From: Arthrobacter oryzae
Lineage (GTDB): Bacteria; Actinomycetota; Actinomycetes; Actinomycetales; Micrococcaceae
Length of the DNA stretch: 64,000 nt
Assembly: GCF_030718995.1 (NCBI RefSeq)
Contig: NZ_CP132204.1
Location: 3,100,001 to 3,164,000 of the forward strand
Direction: 5' to 3'
Shown here: one piece after another, positions 16,048 through 28,300 of the stretch
Layout: the number at the start of each line of letters is the position of its first letter
Position numbering within the stretch: the stretch's first letter is position 1
The notes under the pieces: model-generated
Database searches by the model: none
What the model was told of the DNA's origin: nothing
The model's input: only the letters and a program-made list of their open reading frames with translations
Program-made: the position numbers and the translations under genes

Positions 16048-19000
16048 ATGAAACGGCTACTGCTTTCCGCGCGGCCTGAATCAGGTTCGGTCCAAGGCCA
16101 AAGCCGGCGCCAGCGGCGCGGCAAGGTCCTCCGGGCGACCGTTTTTGCGGTGGCTGGTGCTGCGCTGGTGGCCGGTGCGGTGATTTATCCGGGGTTTAAG
16201 ACCACTGAGGTGGAGTTGAACGACGGCGGCGTGTGGGTGGTCAGTAAGGCCAAGAATGCTGTGGGCCGGTTGAATTATCCCTCGCGGGTGCTGGATGGTG
16301 CGGTGACGCCTGCCAGCACTACCTTCGACATCCTGCAGGACGCCGGGACGGTGTTTGTCGACGACAATGCGGGCTCCACCCTGAACCAGGTTTCCGCCGC
16401 CAACATGCGGCTGGGCGGTGACAAGAAGCTGCCCGGTGCAGCTGATGTGAGCTTTGGTTCGGATGTCATCTCAGTGACGGACGCGGCCAAGGGCAGGACA
16501 TGGGCGCTGTCGCCGTCGTCCGTTAACGGGTTCGATCCCGAAACCAGTGAGCCGGCCGTTCAAGGATCGCAGGGGCTGGTATCCGCCGTCGGGTCCGACG
16601 ACCGCATCTACAGCGTGGATCCGAAGACCGGCAAGGTGACCGTCACGGAAGTGTCCGCGGACGGTGAAGCCAAGGCGTCCGAAACAGGCACGTGGGACGG
16701 GCTGAAGGGTGCGGGGGATCTGCAGCTGGCTGTGGTGGGGGATGAGCCGGTGGTGCTTGATGCCGGGCGGGGGAAGCTGTTCCTGCCGGGCGGGCGTGAG
16801 TTGGCGTTGGCGGATGCGCGGGATGCGAAGTTGCAGCAGTCCGGGCCGGAGTCGGATGTGGTGGCGGTGGCGACGCCGAAGGCGTTGTTGAAGCAGCCGC
16901 TGGATGGTTCGACGGCGAAGGCGGTGTCGTTTGATGGTGAGGGTGTTCCGGCGGCTCCGGTGCAGCTGGGAGGGTGTGTCCATGCGGCGTGGTCGGGGGC
17001 GAACAAGTATGTCCGTGACTGTGTGAATGATGCTGATGACAAGACTGTGGACGTGCCTAAGGCGAGTGCGTCGCCGTCGTATGTGTTCCGGGTGAACCGG
17101 GACCTGGTGGTGCTCAATGATGTGAATTCGGGCAATGTGTGGCTGGTGAACCAGAACATGCTGCTGGTCAACAACTGGGACGACGTGGTCCCGCCGCAGC
17201 AGACATCCGATGATGCGGACAAGGATTCAGCCGACGAAGTTCAGCAGACCATCCTTCCCGACCGCACAAAGCCGAACAATCCGCCGGCGGCCAAGCCGGA
17301 CGTGTTCGGCGTCCGGGCAGGCAAGACCACTGTGCTGCCCGTGCTGGACAACGATACCGATCCGGACGGTGACGTCCTCACGCTGCGGACGCCGGAGGAG
17401 GTGACGACGGGTTCCCTGTCGGCGATCTATGGAGGTACCGGATTCCAGGTGGCCGTGCCGGCCGGAAAATCCGGAACGGAGAGCTTCAAGTACACCGTGG
17501 ACGACGGCCGGGGACTGTCCGGCAGCTCAGACGTCGCGCTTACCGTGGTGCCTGACTCGGAGAACACGGCTCCCCGGCAGAAACCGAACCGGAACAACGC
17601 GATCGTGGTTCAGTCCGGAAAGACGGTGGCCCAGAACATCCTGACCGATTGGATTGATCCCGACGGCGATGACCTTTATGCCGTCAGTGCCACCAGCACC
17701 GACCCGCGTGACCAGGTCAAGATCAGGCCGGACGGGTTGCTGAGCTTCCAGGACTCCGGAACTGCGCCGGGCCGCAAGTCGCTGACCGTCACTGTTTCCG
17801 ACGGCAGGGCAACCGCCGAAGGGAAAGTCACCGTTGATGTCCGGGCCCCCGGTGCGCTTCCCCCGGTGGCCAATGCCGACCACATTATCGCGGTCGCCGG
17901 CGTGGACACCGTCATCGCACCGTTGAAGAACGACACCGATCCCCAAGGCGGCTCGCTGCGCCTGGCCCAGGCGACCCCTGATGCACAGTCCTCAGCCACC
18001 ATCGGCGCAGACCAGCAGACCTTCACGTTCAATTCATCGTCACCCGGGGCCCACTACGTCACGTACCTGGTCACAAACGGTCCGGCCAGCGCCCAGCAGC
18101 TGGTCCGCGTGGACGTCGTAGAGGCCGACGGCGGCGGCGCGCCGGTCGCCGTAAGGGACATCGCGCTGTTGCCCACCGGCGGCAGCGTCCTTGTGGACGT
18201 CCTCGGCAATGACTCGGACCCCTCCGGGGGCGTACTCGTGGTGCAGTCGGTCACCGCCGCCGACGGCCTGCCCGTCACGGTGTCAGTGCTGGATCACTCG
18301 GTGGTCAGGATTAGCGACCTCCGCGCGGAAGGGCAGCTGACCCTGAAGTACACCATCTCCAACGGCAAGGCCTCGGCCACGGGGGAGATCGCTGTGCTGA
18401 TGGTGCCTGCGCCGGCGAAACTGCAGGCCCCGCAGGCGAAGCCCGACGAGGCTGTTGTCCGATCGGGGGACGTGGTCACCATCCCGGTGCTGGCCAACGA
18501 TACCGACCCCAACGGCGGCAAGCTCACGCTGCTCCCGGACCTGCCGCAACAACCTGACGCCGCCGACGGCAGGATGTTCACGGCCGGAGAAGCGCTTCGC
18601 TTCATCGCCGGCGAAACGCCAAAGACGGTGTACGCCATCTACAAAGTGCAGAACGAGTCCGGGCAGACCGACTCCCAGCAGGTAACCATCAGGATCGCTG
18701 CCCGCGACGATGCCAGGAACGCCCGGCCGGAGCCGCACAACCTCACGGCACGGGTTGTGGCCGGGATGACGGTACGCATTCCGGTGCAGCTGGACGGCAT
18801 CGACCCCGACGGCGATTCGGTCCAGCTCCTGGGGATCGGGGAAGCGCCCGCCATGGGCACCGCCGTGGTCAAGGACGGCTACGTCGAGTTCACTGCCGCC
18901 GGGGATTCCGCGGGGACCGACACCTTCACTTATGTGGTCCGGGACCGCGTTGGAGCGGAGAACACCGGGACGGTCATAGTGGGCATCGCACCGCCCGAAG

Positions 19001-22000
19001 CCAACAACCAGAAACCGATCGCCGTCGATGACGCAGTGGAGGTGCGGCCCGGCCGCAACGTTGCCGTCGACGTGCTACTGAACGACACCGACCCCGACGG
19101 GGACCCGATCGCACTCGTGGCCAACGGCTTCGAAGCCCGCCCCGAACTTCAGGTCAAAGCAACCGAATCATCCAAGGTCCTGCTGACGGCTCCGGCCGCA
19201 GGAGGGAACGAGAGCATCCGGTATCTCATCCGGGACGACAAGGAGGCCTCTGCCGGTGCTGTCGTCCGCGTCCGCATCAGCCCCACCGCGGCGCTCAAGC
19301 CGCCGGTGGCCAAGGACGACCACGTGACGCAGGCGGAAACCCTGGGGAAGTCGGCGGTTGATGTTCCGGTCCTGCGGAACGACTCGGATCCCGACGGCGT
19401 GGCAGAGGAACTGTCCATCGGCCTGCCTGACGGCAATCCCAATGCCAGGGCCGCCGCGGGCAGCGTGGTGGTCACGTTGTCGCCGCAGGACCAGTTGATT
19501 CCCTACACCGTGACGGACGCCGACGGCCAAAGTTCCACGGCAGTTATCTGGGTGCCGGGCCAGGGCCAGCAGGTCCCCACACTGGCGAAGACCGACGTCG
19601 TGGAGGTGATGGCCGGCAAGGAAATCGTCCTTAACCTCAACGACTACGTCAGGGTCCGTGAGGGGCGCACGCCGCGGATTACCGTCGCTGACCGTGTCGC
19701 CGTCCAGGGCGGCTCGAACGAAAACCTGATCGCCGGCAACGGGACGGCCCTGCGCTACCTGGCCAAGACCGATTACGTGGGCCCCGGCTCGGTGACCTTC
19801 GAGGTCACGGACGGCACCGGACCGGATGATCCCGAAGGCCTGAAATCCGTCCTGACCATCATTACCCGGGTCATTCCGGATCCGGCTGCCAACCATCCGC
19901 CCACCTTCAGCGGCGCATCGCTGGACGTTCCCAAGGCGGAGACGGCCACCCTGGAACTCGGTCCGCTTGCCGAGGACGTCGACGAACAGGACAAGGACAA
20001 CCTCACATTCGAGCTGGACGGAGCCCTGCCGGCAGGGTTTACCGGCAGCCTGGACGGCAGCACGCTGAAGGTCAGCGCCGACAAATCCGTGCCGGTAGGC
20101 TTCAGCGGCAGCATCCCCGTCAAGGTCACGGATGGCAGGTCCCCGGCGGTCAGGGCCACCGTTTCGGCCCGGCACGTCGCCTCCACCCGGCCGATGCCGG
20201 TGGCCAATGACGACGTGGTGGAGAAAGCCAACGCCGCACGGCCGGAAACTGTCAATGTGCTGGCCAACGACTTCAACCCGTTCAGTGACACCGCGCTCAA
20301 AATCGTGGCAGCCACCGTGGAGACCGGATCCGCGGCCGGCCAGCCTGCCGTGTCCGGGGACTCGATCACCGTGACTCCGGCGGACGGATTCAAGGGCGTG
20401 ATGGTGGTTCGCTACACGGTGGTTGACAAGACCGAGGACGCGTCACGCCAGGCCGGCGGCAGGATCCGCATCACGGTGCGGGACGAGCCTGACGCGCCGT
20501 CGGCGCCGTCCGCCACGGATGTCCGCAGCCGCACCGCCGTCCTCAAGTGGGCGCCGCCGTCGGACAACGGTGCTCCGATCACGGAGTACACCGTGCGTTC
20601 CAGCGGATTCACCCAGAAGTGCCCGACGACGACGTGCACCCTCAACGGGCTGACCAACGACGTCAAGTACGTCTTCACCGTTACGGCGACCAACGAGGTG
20701 GGCGAATCCGAGCCTTCGGTGCCGTCCAACGAGATCCGCCCTGACGAAAAGCCGTCCCCGCCGGAGGCCCCTGCCGTTAAAGCCGGTGACAAGGACATGG
20801 TGATCAACTGGCCGCCGGCCAAGACCGAGGGGTCCGCCGTCAAGAGCTACAACCTGGAGATCTCCCCGCCGCCGGCCAGCGGTATCGCCGTGAAGAACGG
20901 CGTGACCGGCCTGACCTATACCTGGCCCGGGCTGACGAACGGAGTGCGCTACAAGGTGCGCGCCCAGGCCGTGAATGAACTGGGCCCCTCGGACTGGGGT
21001 ATTTACTCCGCCGAGGACAATCCGGCGGGTGTCCCGGCCGCGCCGGCCGCTCCCACCTCCGCTGTGGCGTCATCGGTGGGGACGCAAAACCAGTTGAAAG
21101 TTAACTGGACGGAGCCGAACACGAATGGTGACCCGATCCGGAATTACTACGTCACCATGGCCGGCGGCGGCATGGCTCCGCAGACCCAGGCCGTCCCGGG
21201 CACGGTGCGCACGGCAACGTTCACGGCGGCAAACTCGGAAACGGCCTACACCTTCACCGTGCAGGCGGAAAACAAGGCGGGAAAGGGCGAAGTGAGCGGT
21301 GAGTCGGCGCCACGGCGCGCCACTGGCAAACTCGGCCAGGTGACCGGTGTCTCCGTCACCGAGGCAGACACGGGCGGCGCAGGCCGGCAAGTCACCATTA
21401 ACTTCAATCAGCTGACCGCCGGGCAACGGAACGGCTCCACGGCCAACGAGGTCAGCTACACGTTCAAGGCCTCCACCGGACAGTCCGGCCCGATTGCCCC
21501 CGGCCAGACCGTGGGCGGCTTCACTAACGGGAGCCAGACCCGGATCACCGTCACGGCGAATTCAAGCGTGGCACCGAGCTCCGACGCGAGTGCTCCGGCG
21601 GCGGCCACGCCGTACGGTTCGCCCGGCACGCCGTCCGCCTCCGGCACCAACGGCGGCATGAACCAGAAGTCGCTGACTTTGAACTGGAGTTCGCCATCCA
21701 CCGCCACCAACGACGTCGCCTCCACCCGGATCAGCATCGACGGCAGTCCCAACTGGGAAACCGTTGCGGCGTCGGGCAGCCGCGTGATCAACACCGCAGG
21801 CTTTGAGGAAAGCCACAGCATCAGGGTCCAGACGTTCAACTCGCTGGGCCAGGGCGGCCCGGTTGCTGAAGCGAGCGCGAGGTCCGGCCAGCGCGGCGAG
21901 TGGACCACCACGCTCAGCTCTGCCGATCCGAAGTTCGTCCGGTCATGCACCTACACCCTGGGCGGCGCCAACTACCGGCCGGCGCCCTACTACGACTGCG

Positions 22001-22218
22001 ACGGCATCAATGCCCACCGGGAACCGTGGGCGTATGTGGCCGACGCCGACCGTATGGTGGTGCGCTGCTACATCGTGCAAAGCGACCACTGGACCCCCAA
22101 TCCGATCCGCACGTGGTACCGGCTTGAAGCGGGATCCACCCGCAACGTGGGCCGCTACGTGGTGGCAGGATCCACGACGCTGGGAGAACCCGGCAACGCG
22201 GGGGTGCCGCCGTGCTGA
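16048..22218 (+). CDS. Giant single-pass membrane protein with cadherin-like and fibronectin III repeats (copy A)
   Basis: A 2,056-residue protein. A basic cytoplasmic N-terminus is followed by one membrane helix (about residues 31-47), putting the rest outside the cell. Residues 50-385 form a beta-rich region with a conserved cysteine pair (GGCVHAAW and RDCVNDADD). About ten modules follow with calcium-binding-like motifs such as VLDNDTDPDGD, PLKNDTDPQGG and LLNDTDPDGD, typical of tandem-95/cadherin-like Ig folds. Next come about five fibronectin III modules (first WAPPSDNGAPITEYTV). A C-terminal domain of about 110 residues has five cysteines and resembles no family I recognise. ATG 16048 follows a GGGGGAA ribosome site. 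It is paralogous to the next gene and shares two near-identical DNA blocks with it. A surface-adhesin or cell-wall role is inferred; fn3 in the bifidobacterial PFNA cluster is the nearest precedent. Confidence 0.88.
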   Translation: MKRLLLSARPESGSVQGQSRRQRRGKVLRATVFAVAGAALVAGAVIYPGFKTTEVELNDGGVWVVSKAKNAVGRLNYPSRVLDGAVTPASTTFDILQDAGTVFVDDNAGSTLNQVSAANMRLGGDKKLPGAADVSFGSDVISVTDAAKGRTWALSPSSVNGFDPETSEPAVQGSQGLVSAVGSDDRIYSVDPKTGKVTVTEVSADGEAKASETGTWDGLKGAGDLQLAVVGDEPVVLDAGRGKLFLPGGRELALADARDAKLQQSGPESDVVAVATPKALLKQPLDGSTAKAVSFDGEGVPAAPVQLGGCVHAAWSGANKYVRDCVNDADDKTVDVPKASASPSYVFRVNRDLVVLNDVNSGNVWLVNQNMLLVNNWDDVVPPQQTSDDADKDSADEVQQTILPDRTKPNNPPAAKPDVFGVRAGKTTVLPVLDNDTDPDGDVLTLRTPEEVTTGSLSAIYGGTGFQVAVPAGKSGTESFKYTVDDGRGLSGSSDVALTVVPDSENTAPRQKPNRNNAIVVQSGKTVAQNILTDWIDPDGDDLYAVSATSTDPRDQVKIRPDGLLSFQDSGTAPGRKSLTVTVSDGRATAEGKVTVDVRAPGALPPVANADHIIAVAGVDTVIAPLKNDTDPQGGSLRLAQATPDAQSSATIGADQQTFTFNSSSPGAHYVTYLVTNGPASAQQLVRVDVVEADGGGAPVAVRDIALLPTGGSVLVDVLGNDSDPSGGVLVVQSVTAADGLPVTVSVLDHSVVRISDLRAEGQLTLKYTISNGKASATGEIAVLMVPAPAKLQAPQAKPDEAVVRSGDVVTIPVLANDTDPNGGKLTLLPDLPQQPDAADGRMFTAGEALRFIAGETPKTVYAIYKVQNESGQTDSQQVTIRIAARDDARNARPEPHNLTARVVAGMTVRIPVQLDGIDPDGDSVQLLGIGEAPAMGTAVVKDGYVEFTAAGDSAGTDTFTYVVRDRVGAENTGTVIVGIAPPEANNQKPIAVDDAVEVRPGRNVAVDVLLNDTDPDGDPIALVANGFEARPELQVKATESSKVLLTAPAAGGNESIRYLIRDDKEASAGAVVRVRISPTAALKPPVAKDDHVTQAETLGKSAVDVPVLRNDSDPDGVAEELSIGLPDGNPNARAAAGSVVVTLSPQDQLIPYTVTDADGQSSTAVIWVPGQGQQVPTLAKTDVVEVMAGKEIVLNLNDYVRVREGRTPRITVADRVAVQGGSNENLIAGNGTALRYLAKTDYVGPGSVTFEVTDGTGPDDPEGLKSVLTIITRVIPDPAANHPPTFSGASLDVPKAETATLELGPLAEDVDEQDKDNLTFELDGALPAGFTGSLDGSTLKVSADKSVPVGFSGSIPVKVTDGRSPAVRATVSARHVASTRPMPVANDDVVEKANAARPETVNVLANDFNPFSDTALKIVAATVETGSAAGQPAVSGDSITVTPADGFKGVMVVRYTVVDKTEDASRQAGGRIRITVRDEPDAPSAPSATDVRSRTAVLKWAPPSDNGAPITEYTVRSSGFTQKCPTTTCTLNGLTNDVKYVFTVTATNEVGESEPSVPSNEIRPDEKPSPPEAPAVKAGDKDMVINWPPAKTEGSAVKSYNLEISPPPASGIAVKNGVTGLTYTWPGLTNGVRYKVRAQAVNELGPSDWGIYSAEDNPAGVPAAPAAPTSAVASSVGTQNQLKVNWTEPNTNGDPIRNYYVTMAGGGMAPQTQAVPGTVRTATFTAANSETAYTFTVQAENKAGKGEVSGESAPRRATGKLGQVTGVSVTEADTGGAGRQVTINFNQLTAGQRNGSTANEVSYTFKASTGQSGPIAPGQTVGGFTNGSQTRITVTANSSVAPSSDASAPAAATPYGSPGTPSASGTNGGMNQKSLTLNWSSPSTATNDVASTRISIDGSPNWETVAASGSRVINTAGFEESHSIRVQTFNSLGQGGPVAEASARSGQRGEWTTTLSSADPKFVRSCTYTLGGANYRPAPYYDCDGINAHREPWAYVADADRMVVRCYIVQSDHWTPNPIRTWYRLEAGSTRNVGRYVVAGSTTLGEPGNAGVPPC
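16138..16338 (+). repeat. Paralogue-shared block 1, copy A
   Basis: These 201 bases match 22454-22654 with two differences. They encode the membrane helix and the start of the extracytoplasmic region. Copies lie 6,316 bases apart in direct orientation. Confidence 0.9.
16688..17195 (+). repeat. Paralogue-shared block 2, copy A
   Basis: 508 bases that I find identical to 23004-23511. The block encodes the cysteine-containing part of the N-terminal extracytoplasmic region (about residues 214-383). It uses GAT, GGT, TTG and GCG codons heavily, unlike the C-ending codons around it. Confidence 0.92.
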
Positions 22219-22393
22219 GCCCTGTTACGGACGGCTTTGCGGAAGGATGCGCAGGTCAGGCGGTCGGGGAGAGCTCCCCATCGCGGTCCCGCGGATGGTT
22301 GGGTAGGCTGTCGCGGGAAACAGAGAGCCCGGTACCGGGTCTTTGGAAACGCTGCCCTGGGGGCGGCCGCGATTTTGAGGGATTTGAAAACTT
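22219..22393 (+). promoter_or_regulatory. Spacer between the two giant genes with two small hairpins
   Basis: The gap holds GGGGA-GAGC-TCCCC (22266-22279) and the 12-bp palindrome CCCGGTACCGGG (22328-22339) followed by TCTTT, either of which could act as a weak terminator after copy A. TAGGCT at 22304 could be a -10 for copy B, but no -35 fits. It is undecided whether copies A and B share a transcript. Confidence 0.3.
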
Positions 22394-25300
22394 GTGACAA
22401 CTCTGTTCGGCAGGCTGGGTCTCAGGGAGCGCCGCAGGAAGTTGGTTACCGGCACCGTTTTTGCGGTGGCTGGTGCTGCGCTGGTGGCCGGTGCGGTGAT
22501 TTATCCGGGGTTTAAGACCACTGAGGTGGAATTGAACGACGGCGGCGTGTGGGTGGTCAGCAAGGCCAAGAATGCTGTGGGCCGGTTGAATTATCCCTCG
22601 CGGGTGCTGGATGGTGCGGTGACGCCTGCCAGCACTACCTTCGACATCCTGCAGAATTCCGGGAACATCTTCGTTGACGATGAAACCGGCTCCACCCTGA
22701 ACCAGGTGTCCCCGGCCAGCATGCAGCTCGGCGGTGACAAGCAGCTGCCCGGCTCAGCCGATGTCAGCTTCGGTTCCAGTGTCATTTCCGTGACCGACCC
22801 TTCCAAGGGCAAGGTCTGGGCCCTCTCGCCGTCCACCGTCAACGGATTCGACGAGGAAGCCACCGAGCCCGCCCTGGTCGGTTCGGAAGGGCTGGTATCC
22901 GCAGTCGGTCCGGACAACAGGATTTACAGCGCCGATCCCAAGACCGGCGCCGTCACCATCACCGCGGTTGATGCCAATGGTGCGACCACCTCCACCGACT
23001 CCAGCACGTGGGACGGGCTGAAGGGTGCGGGGGATCTGCAGCTGGCTGTGGTGGGGGATGAGCCGGTGGTGCTTGATGCCGGGCGGGGGAAGCTGTTCCT
23101 GCCGGGCGGGCGTGAGTTGGCGTTGGCGGATGCGCGGGATGCGAAGTTGCAGCAGTCCGGGCCGGAGTCGGATGTGGTGGCGGTGGCGACGCCGAAGGCG
23201 TTGTTGAAGCAGCCGCTGGATGGTTCGACGGCGAAGGCGGTGTCGTTTGATGGTGAGGGTGTTCCGGCGGCTCCGGTGCAGCTGGGAGGGTGTGTCCATG
23301 CGGCGTGGTCGGGGGCGAACAAGTATGTCCGTGACTGTGTGAATGATGCTGATGACAAGACTGTGGACGTGCCTAAGGCGAGTGCGTCGCCGTCGTATGT
23401 GTTCCGGGTGAACCGGGACCTGGTGGTGCTCAATGATGTGAATTCGGGCAATGTGTGGCTGGTGAACCAGAACATGCTGCTGGTCAACAACTGGGACGAC
23501 GTGGTCCCGCCCAAGAACCAGTCCGATGAGCAGGACCAGGAATCCGCGGACAACAACACCATCAACATCCTCCCGGACCGCACCAAGCCCAATCGGCCGC
23601 CGGAAACCAAACCCGACGTCGCCGGGGTCCGGCCGGGCCGCACCACCATCCTCAGCGTCCTTGACAACGACTCCGACCCCGACGGCGACGTCCTGACGGC
23701 GTCCGTCGGCGGCTCCGGCCCTGCCTCGGGCACCCTCCAGAACATCTACGGCGGCACTGCCTTCCAGATCACCGTGCCCGCCGACGCCAAGCCCGGCTCC
23801 GAAACCTTCGACTACAACGCTGCGGACGGCCGCGGCCTCTCCGCCGGCGGCCAGGTGTCCCTGAACATCGTCGGCCCGGACGAGAACAAGCCGCCGGTCT
23901 TCAAGCGCGGCGAACCCACCACCATGCTGGTGGAGCAGGGGAAAACCGTCAGCCAGAACATCCTCACGGACTGGACCGACCCCGACGGCGACGACCTCGT
24001 GCTGATGGACGCCAAGGCGGACAACGACCAGGACCAGGTCAAGGTCCGCCGCGACGGACTGCTCACCTACCAGGATTCCGGGGCAGCCCCCGGCAAGAAG
24101 ACCGTCACGGTGTCCGTCTGGGACGGCCGCGACACCACCACCGGGCAGGTGGTGGTGAACGTGCAGCCGCCGGGCGCGTTGGTGCCGGTGGTCAACGCCG
24201 ACCACGTCACCGCCGTCGTCGGCCAGGACCTGGTGATCGCACCGCTGAAGAACGACGTCGATCCCAACGGCGGCGCCCTCCGGCTCGCCCAGGTGGAAGC
24301 CTCCGGCCCCGCCGAACTCGGCCCCGTCACCGATGGCGGCACCTTCACCTTCCGGAGCGAGACCGCCGGCCCCGTCTACCTGACCTATATCGCCAGCAAC
24401 GGTCCGCAGAGCAGCCAGGGCCTCATCCGTGTGGACGTGGAATCAGGCAAGGACACGGGCGACCCCGTGGCGGTCCATGACGTGGCACTCATGCCGACAG
24501 GCGGCAGCGTGCTCCTTGACCCGCTGGCCAACGACTCCGATCCCTCCGGCGGCGTGCTGGTGCTGCAGTCGGTCCAGCTCCCGGAAAACACCACGGCATC
24601 GGTCAGCGTGATCGACCACAGCGTGCTGCGGATCACCGACGTGCTCGGTACGAAGGAACCCTTCCTGTTCAAGTACACGATGTCCAACGGAAAGAAGTCC
24701 GCCACCGGCAGCGTCTCCGTGGTGCCCGTGCCGGCGCCCGCACTGGTCGAAGCACCCCAGCCGAAACCTGACGAAGTGAACGTCCGCGTCAACGACGTCG
24801 TCACCATTCCGGTGCTGGCCAACGACACCCATCCCCAGGGGCAGAAGCTGACCGTGGATCCGGTGCTGCCCCAGGCGGTGGCGGCCGAGGACGGCCAGAG
24901 CTTCGTATCCGAAAACACGCTGCGGTTCATCGCAGGTTCCACGCCCAAGACGGTCCGCGCCATCTACAACGCCGTCGATCCGCAGGGCCAGAAAAGCGCG
25001 GCTGCGGTGACCATCCATGTCCTGCCGCTGGAAGGCGCCGAAAACTCCCGGCCGCAGCCGAAGAACCTGACCGCGAGGGTGGTGGCGGCCGGTACCGTCC
25101 GGATTCCGGTGGAACTGGACGGCATCGATCCCGACGGCGACTCAGTCCAGCTGACCGGCATCGACAGTACCCCGAACATGGGCACCGCCATGGTGGGCAG
25201 CAACTTCATCGACTTCACCGCGGCCGGCGACGGCGCGGGCACGGACACCTTCCGTTATCGGGTGGTGGACCGGCAGGGCGCCGTCAACACCGGCACGGTC

Positions 25301-28300
25301 ACTGTTGGCATCGCGCCCCGCGGCGACGCGAACCAGAAACCCACCCCCGTTGACGACGACGTGCAGGTCCGGCCTGGACGCCAGATTGCGGTGGACGCCG
25401 CCGGCAACGACACCGACCCCGACGGCGACCCCATCGGCATTGCCAGCGACGGCATCGAAGCGCCTGCGGAACTCCAGGCGACCGTCAGCAAGACGAGCGG
25501 GCGCATCATTCTGCAGGCTCCGGCCAGCGAGGGCACGGTCAATGTCCGCTATGCGGTGGCCGATGACCGCGGCGCCTCGGCCCAGGCCACCATCCGGGTG
25601 AACGTGCGCAACGACGTGCCGCTCCAGGCCCCGATTGCCCGGGACGACCGCGTGACCTCCGCTCAGACCCTTGGCAAGACCGCCGTTGACGTTCCCGTGC
25701 TGAAGAACGACGAAGACCCGGACGGCGTGGGCGAGAACCTGAAGATCGCTACCGATGCCACCACCGCCCGGCCAGGCACCGAGGGCAACATGGTGGTGGA
25801 GCTGACGGAGCAGCCGCAGCTCATCCCGTATACCGTCGAGGACGTGGACGGACAGAAGTCCACCGCCATCATCTGGGTGCCCGGCATCGGCCAGCAGGTG
25901 CCGACGCTGGCGAAGGACGAGGTCCTCGAGGTCATCGCCGGACAGTCCGTGACGGTGGACCTGAAGGAATGGGTGAAGGTCCGCGACGGACGGTCGCCCC
26001 GCCTGACGCAGACCGACCGGATTAAGCTGATCGGCTCCGACGGTGGCGACCCGGTGGCCGGAAACGGCGCGGCGATCAAATACACCGCCGGCCAGGACTA
26101 TGTGGGACCGGGTTCCATCAGCTTTGAAGTCACCGACGGTACCGGTCCGGATGATCCTGCCGGGCTGAAGTCGACGCTCAGCATCCGGACCAAGGTGCTG
26201 CCGGATCCCGACCGGAACAACCCGCCCACCTTGCTGGGAAGCTCCGTGGACGTTCCGAAGGGCGAATCCGCCGAGACCGACCTGGGCAGGCTCACCTCAG
26301 ACCCCGACCGCGACGACGTGGACAACATGACGTATGAGCTGGTGGGGGACGGCCCGGCCGGCTTCAACGCCCGCATCGACGGCAGGACCCTCAAGGCGTC
26401 GGTCGACGGCGCAACGGCCACCGGCACCGCAGGTGCCGTGCAGATCAAAGCCAAAGATCCCCGGGGACTCGAAGCCACCGCAACATTCCAGCTGGCCGTC
26501 ACGGCCTCCAACCGGCCCAAGCCGGTGGCCAGCGACGACGTCGAGCCCAACGCGGCTGCCGGGAAGCCCGTATCCGTGAACGTCCTCGCCAACGACTCCA
26601 ATCCGTTCCCGGAAACTCCGCTGAAAATCGTCACCGCCGCCACCGAGACCGGCAGCGGCGACGTCGAGGTGTCCGGTGGCGACGTGACCGTGACGCCGGC
26701 CTCCGGTTTCACCGGGACCCTGGTGGTGGCCTACACCGTCGAGGACAAGACGGGGGAGCGGTCACGGCAGGCTACGGCCCGGATCCGCCTCACTGTGAAG
26801 GATAAGCCGCTGGCACCTGCCACCCCGCAGGCCCAGAGTGTGGGCGACCAGACAGCCCTGCTGAACTGGACCGCACCGGCGGACCGCGGCTCACCCATTA
26901 CCAAGTACACGGTCTACGGTGAGGGCGGCTTCCAGCAGGACTGCCCGGCCAATTCCTGCACCCTCACGGGCCTGACCAACAACACCAAGTACCACTTCCA
27001 GGTGACCGCCACGAACGAGTTCGGCGAGTCCGACAGGTCCCCTGCTTCGGCCGAGGTCCGTCCGGACGTCAAGCCGGACACTCCGGTTGCCCCGGCGCTG
27101 AAGTTCGGCGACAAGCAGCTCACGGTCACCTGGACGGCCCCGGCCAGCAAGGGTTCGCCCGTCAAGTCCTATGACCTGGAGATCTCCCCGGCGCCCGCCG
27201 GGCAGAACGCGCAGATCCAGAACCTGACCTCGCTCAGCTACGTCTGGAAGGGGCTGCAGAACGGAGTGTCCTACAAGGTCCGGGTCCTGGCGCGCAACGA
27301 TGCCAAGGAGCCCTCCGAGTGGAGTGCCTACTCTGCCGCAGAAATCCCCGCCGGAGTCCCGGTCACCCCTGCAGCTCCCAGCGCGGCGGCGGCAGGTTCC
27401 GTCGGAACACAGAGCCAGCTCAGGGTGACCTGGACAGCCCCGAACAACAATGGCGACGCCATCTCGGCCTACACGTTGACCACGCTGCGGGGCGGCGCCG
27501 TCGTGGCTACGCAGCAGGTCTCCGGGACGTCGCAGAACGTCACGGTGGACAACTCCGAATCGGGCTATACGTTCACCGTGTCAGCCACCAACAAGGCCGG
27601 CACGTCCGGCACCAGCGCACAGTCTGCGGCCGTCCGCGCAGTGGGCAAGCCCGACATGGTGGGCCAACCGACCGCGACGTTGAAGGACACCAACGGCGAC
27701 GGCGGCAAAATCGATGTCAGGTTCCCTGTGCTGACCGATGCCCAGCGCAACGGATCGACTCCCGGCGAGATCACCTACAAGTACCGGCTGACGTCCGGCG
27801 GCGGCAGCGGCAACATCGCAGCAGGCGGCGGCGTCGTGGCGGCAGCCAACGGCACGGATACCGCCGTGGTGGTGTGGGCGGTATCCTCCCGTAGTTCCAC
27901 TGCGGGCGACGCCAGCCCGGCTTCCAACACTGTGAACCCGTACGGGCTGGCGTTTGCCCCCACCGTGACGGGCAGCAACAGCAGCGGCGTCGGGGACAGG
28001 ACGGTTTCCTGGACCTGGAACCAGCCCAGCGGCAACGGCCGGGCAGTGACCGGCTACCAGTACAGCCTGGACGGCGGAAACTGGCAGGACACCGGGCAGC
28101 GGTCATTCTCGAAGAGCGTGGGCTTCAGCGAGACGCACACCTTGCGGGTCCGCGCCATCAGTGCCAACCAGCCGGGACGCATCGGCAGCGATACGTCCCG
28201 CAGCGGCGCAGAGCCGCCGCCCCCGGCGCCGACGTCGTGGGACATCCGGGCTACTCCGGTCCGAACCTGCACGGAGCCGAACAGCAGCACCGACAGCTAC

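Noticed and set aside
22754..24205. 483-residue minus-strand frame inside giant gene copy B
   Set aside because: Opposes the fibronectin/cadherin-like frame; part of it recurs in copy A only because the DNA block is duplicated.
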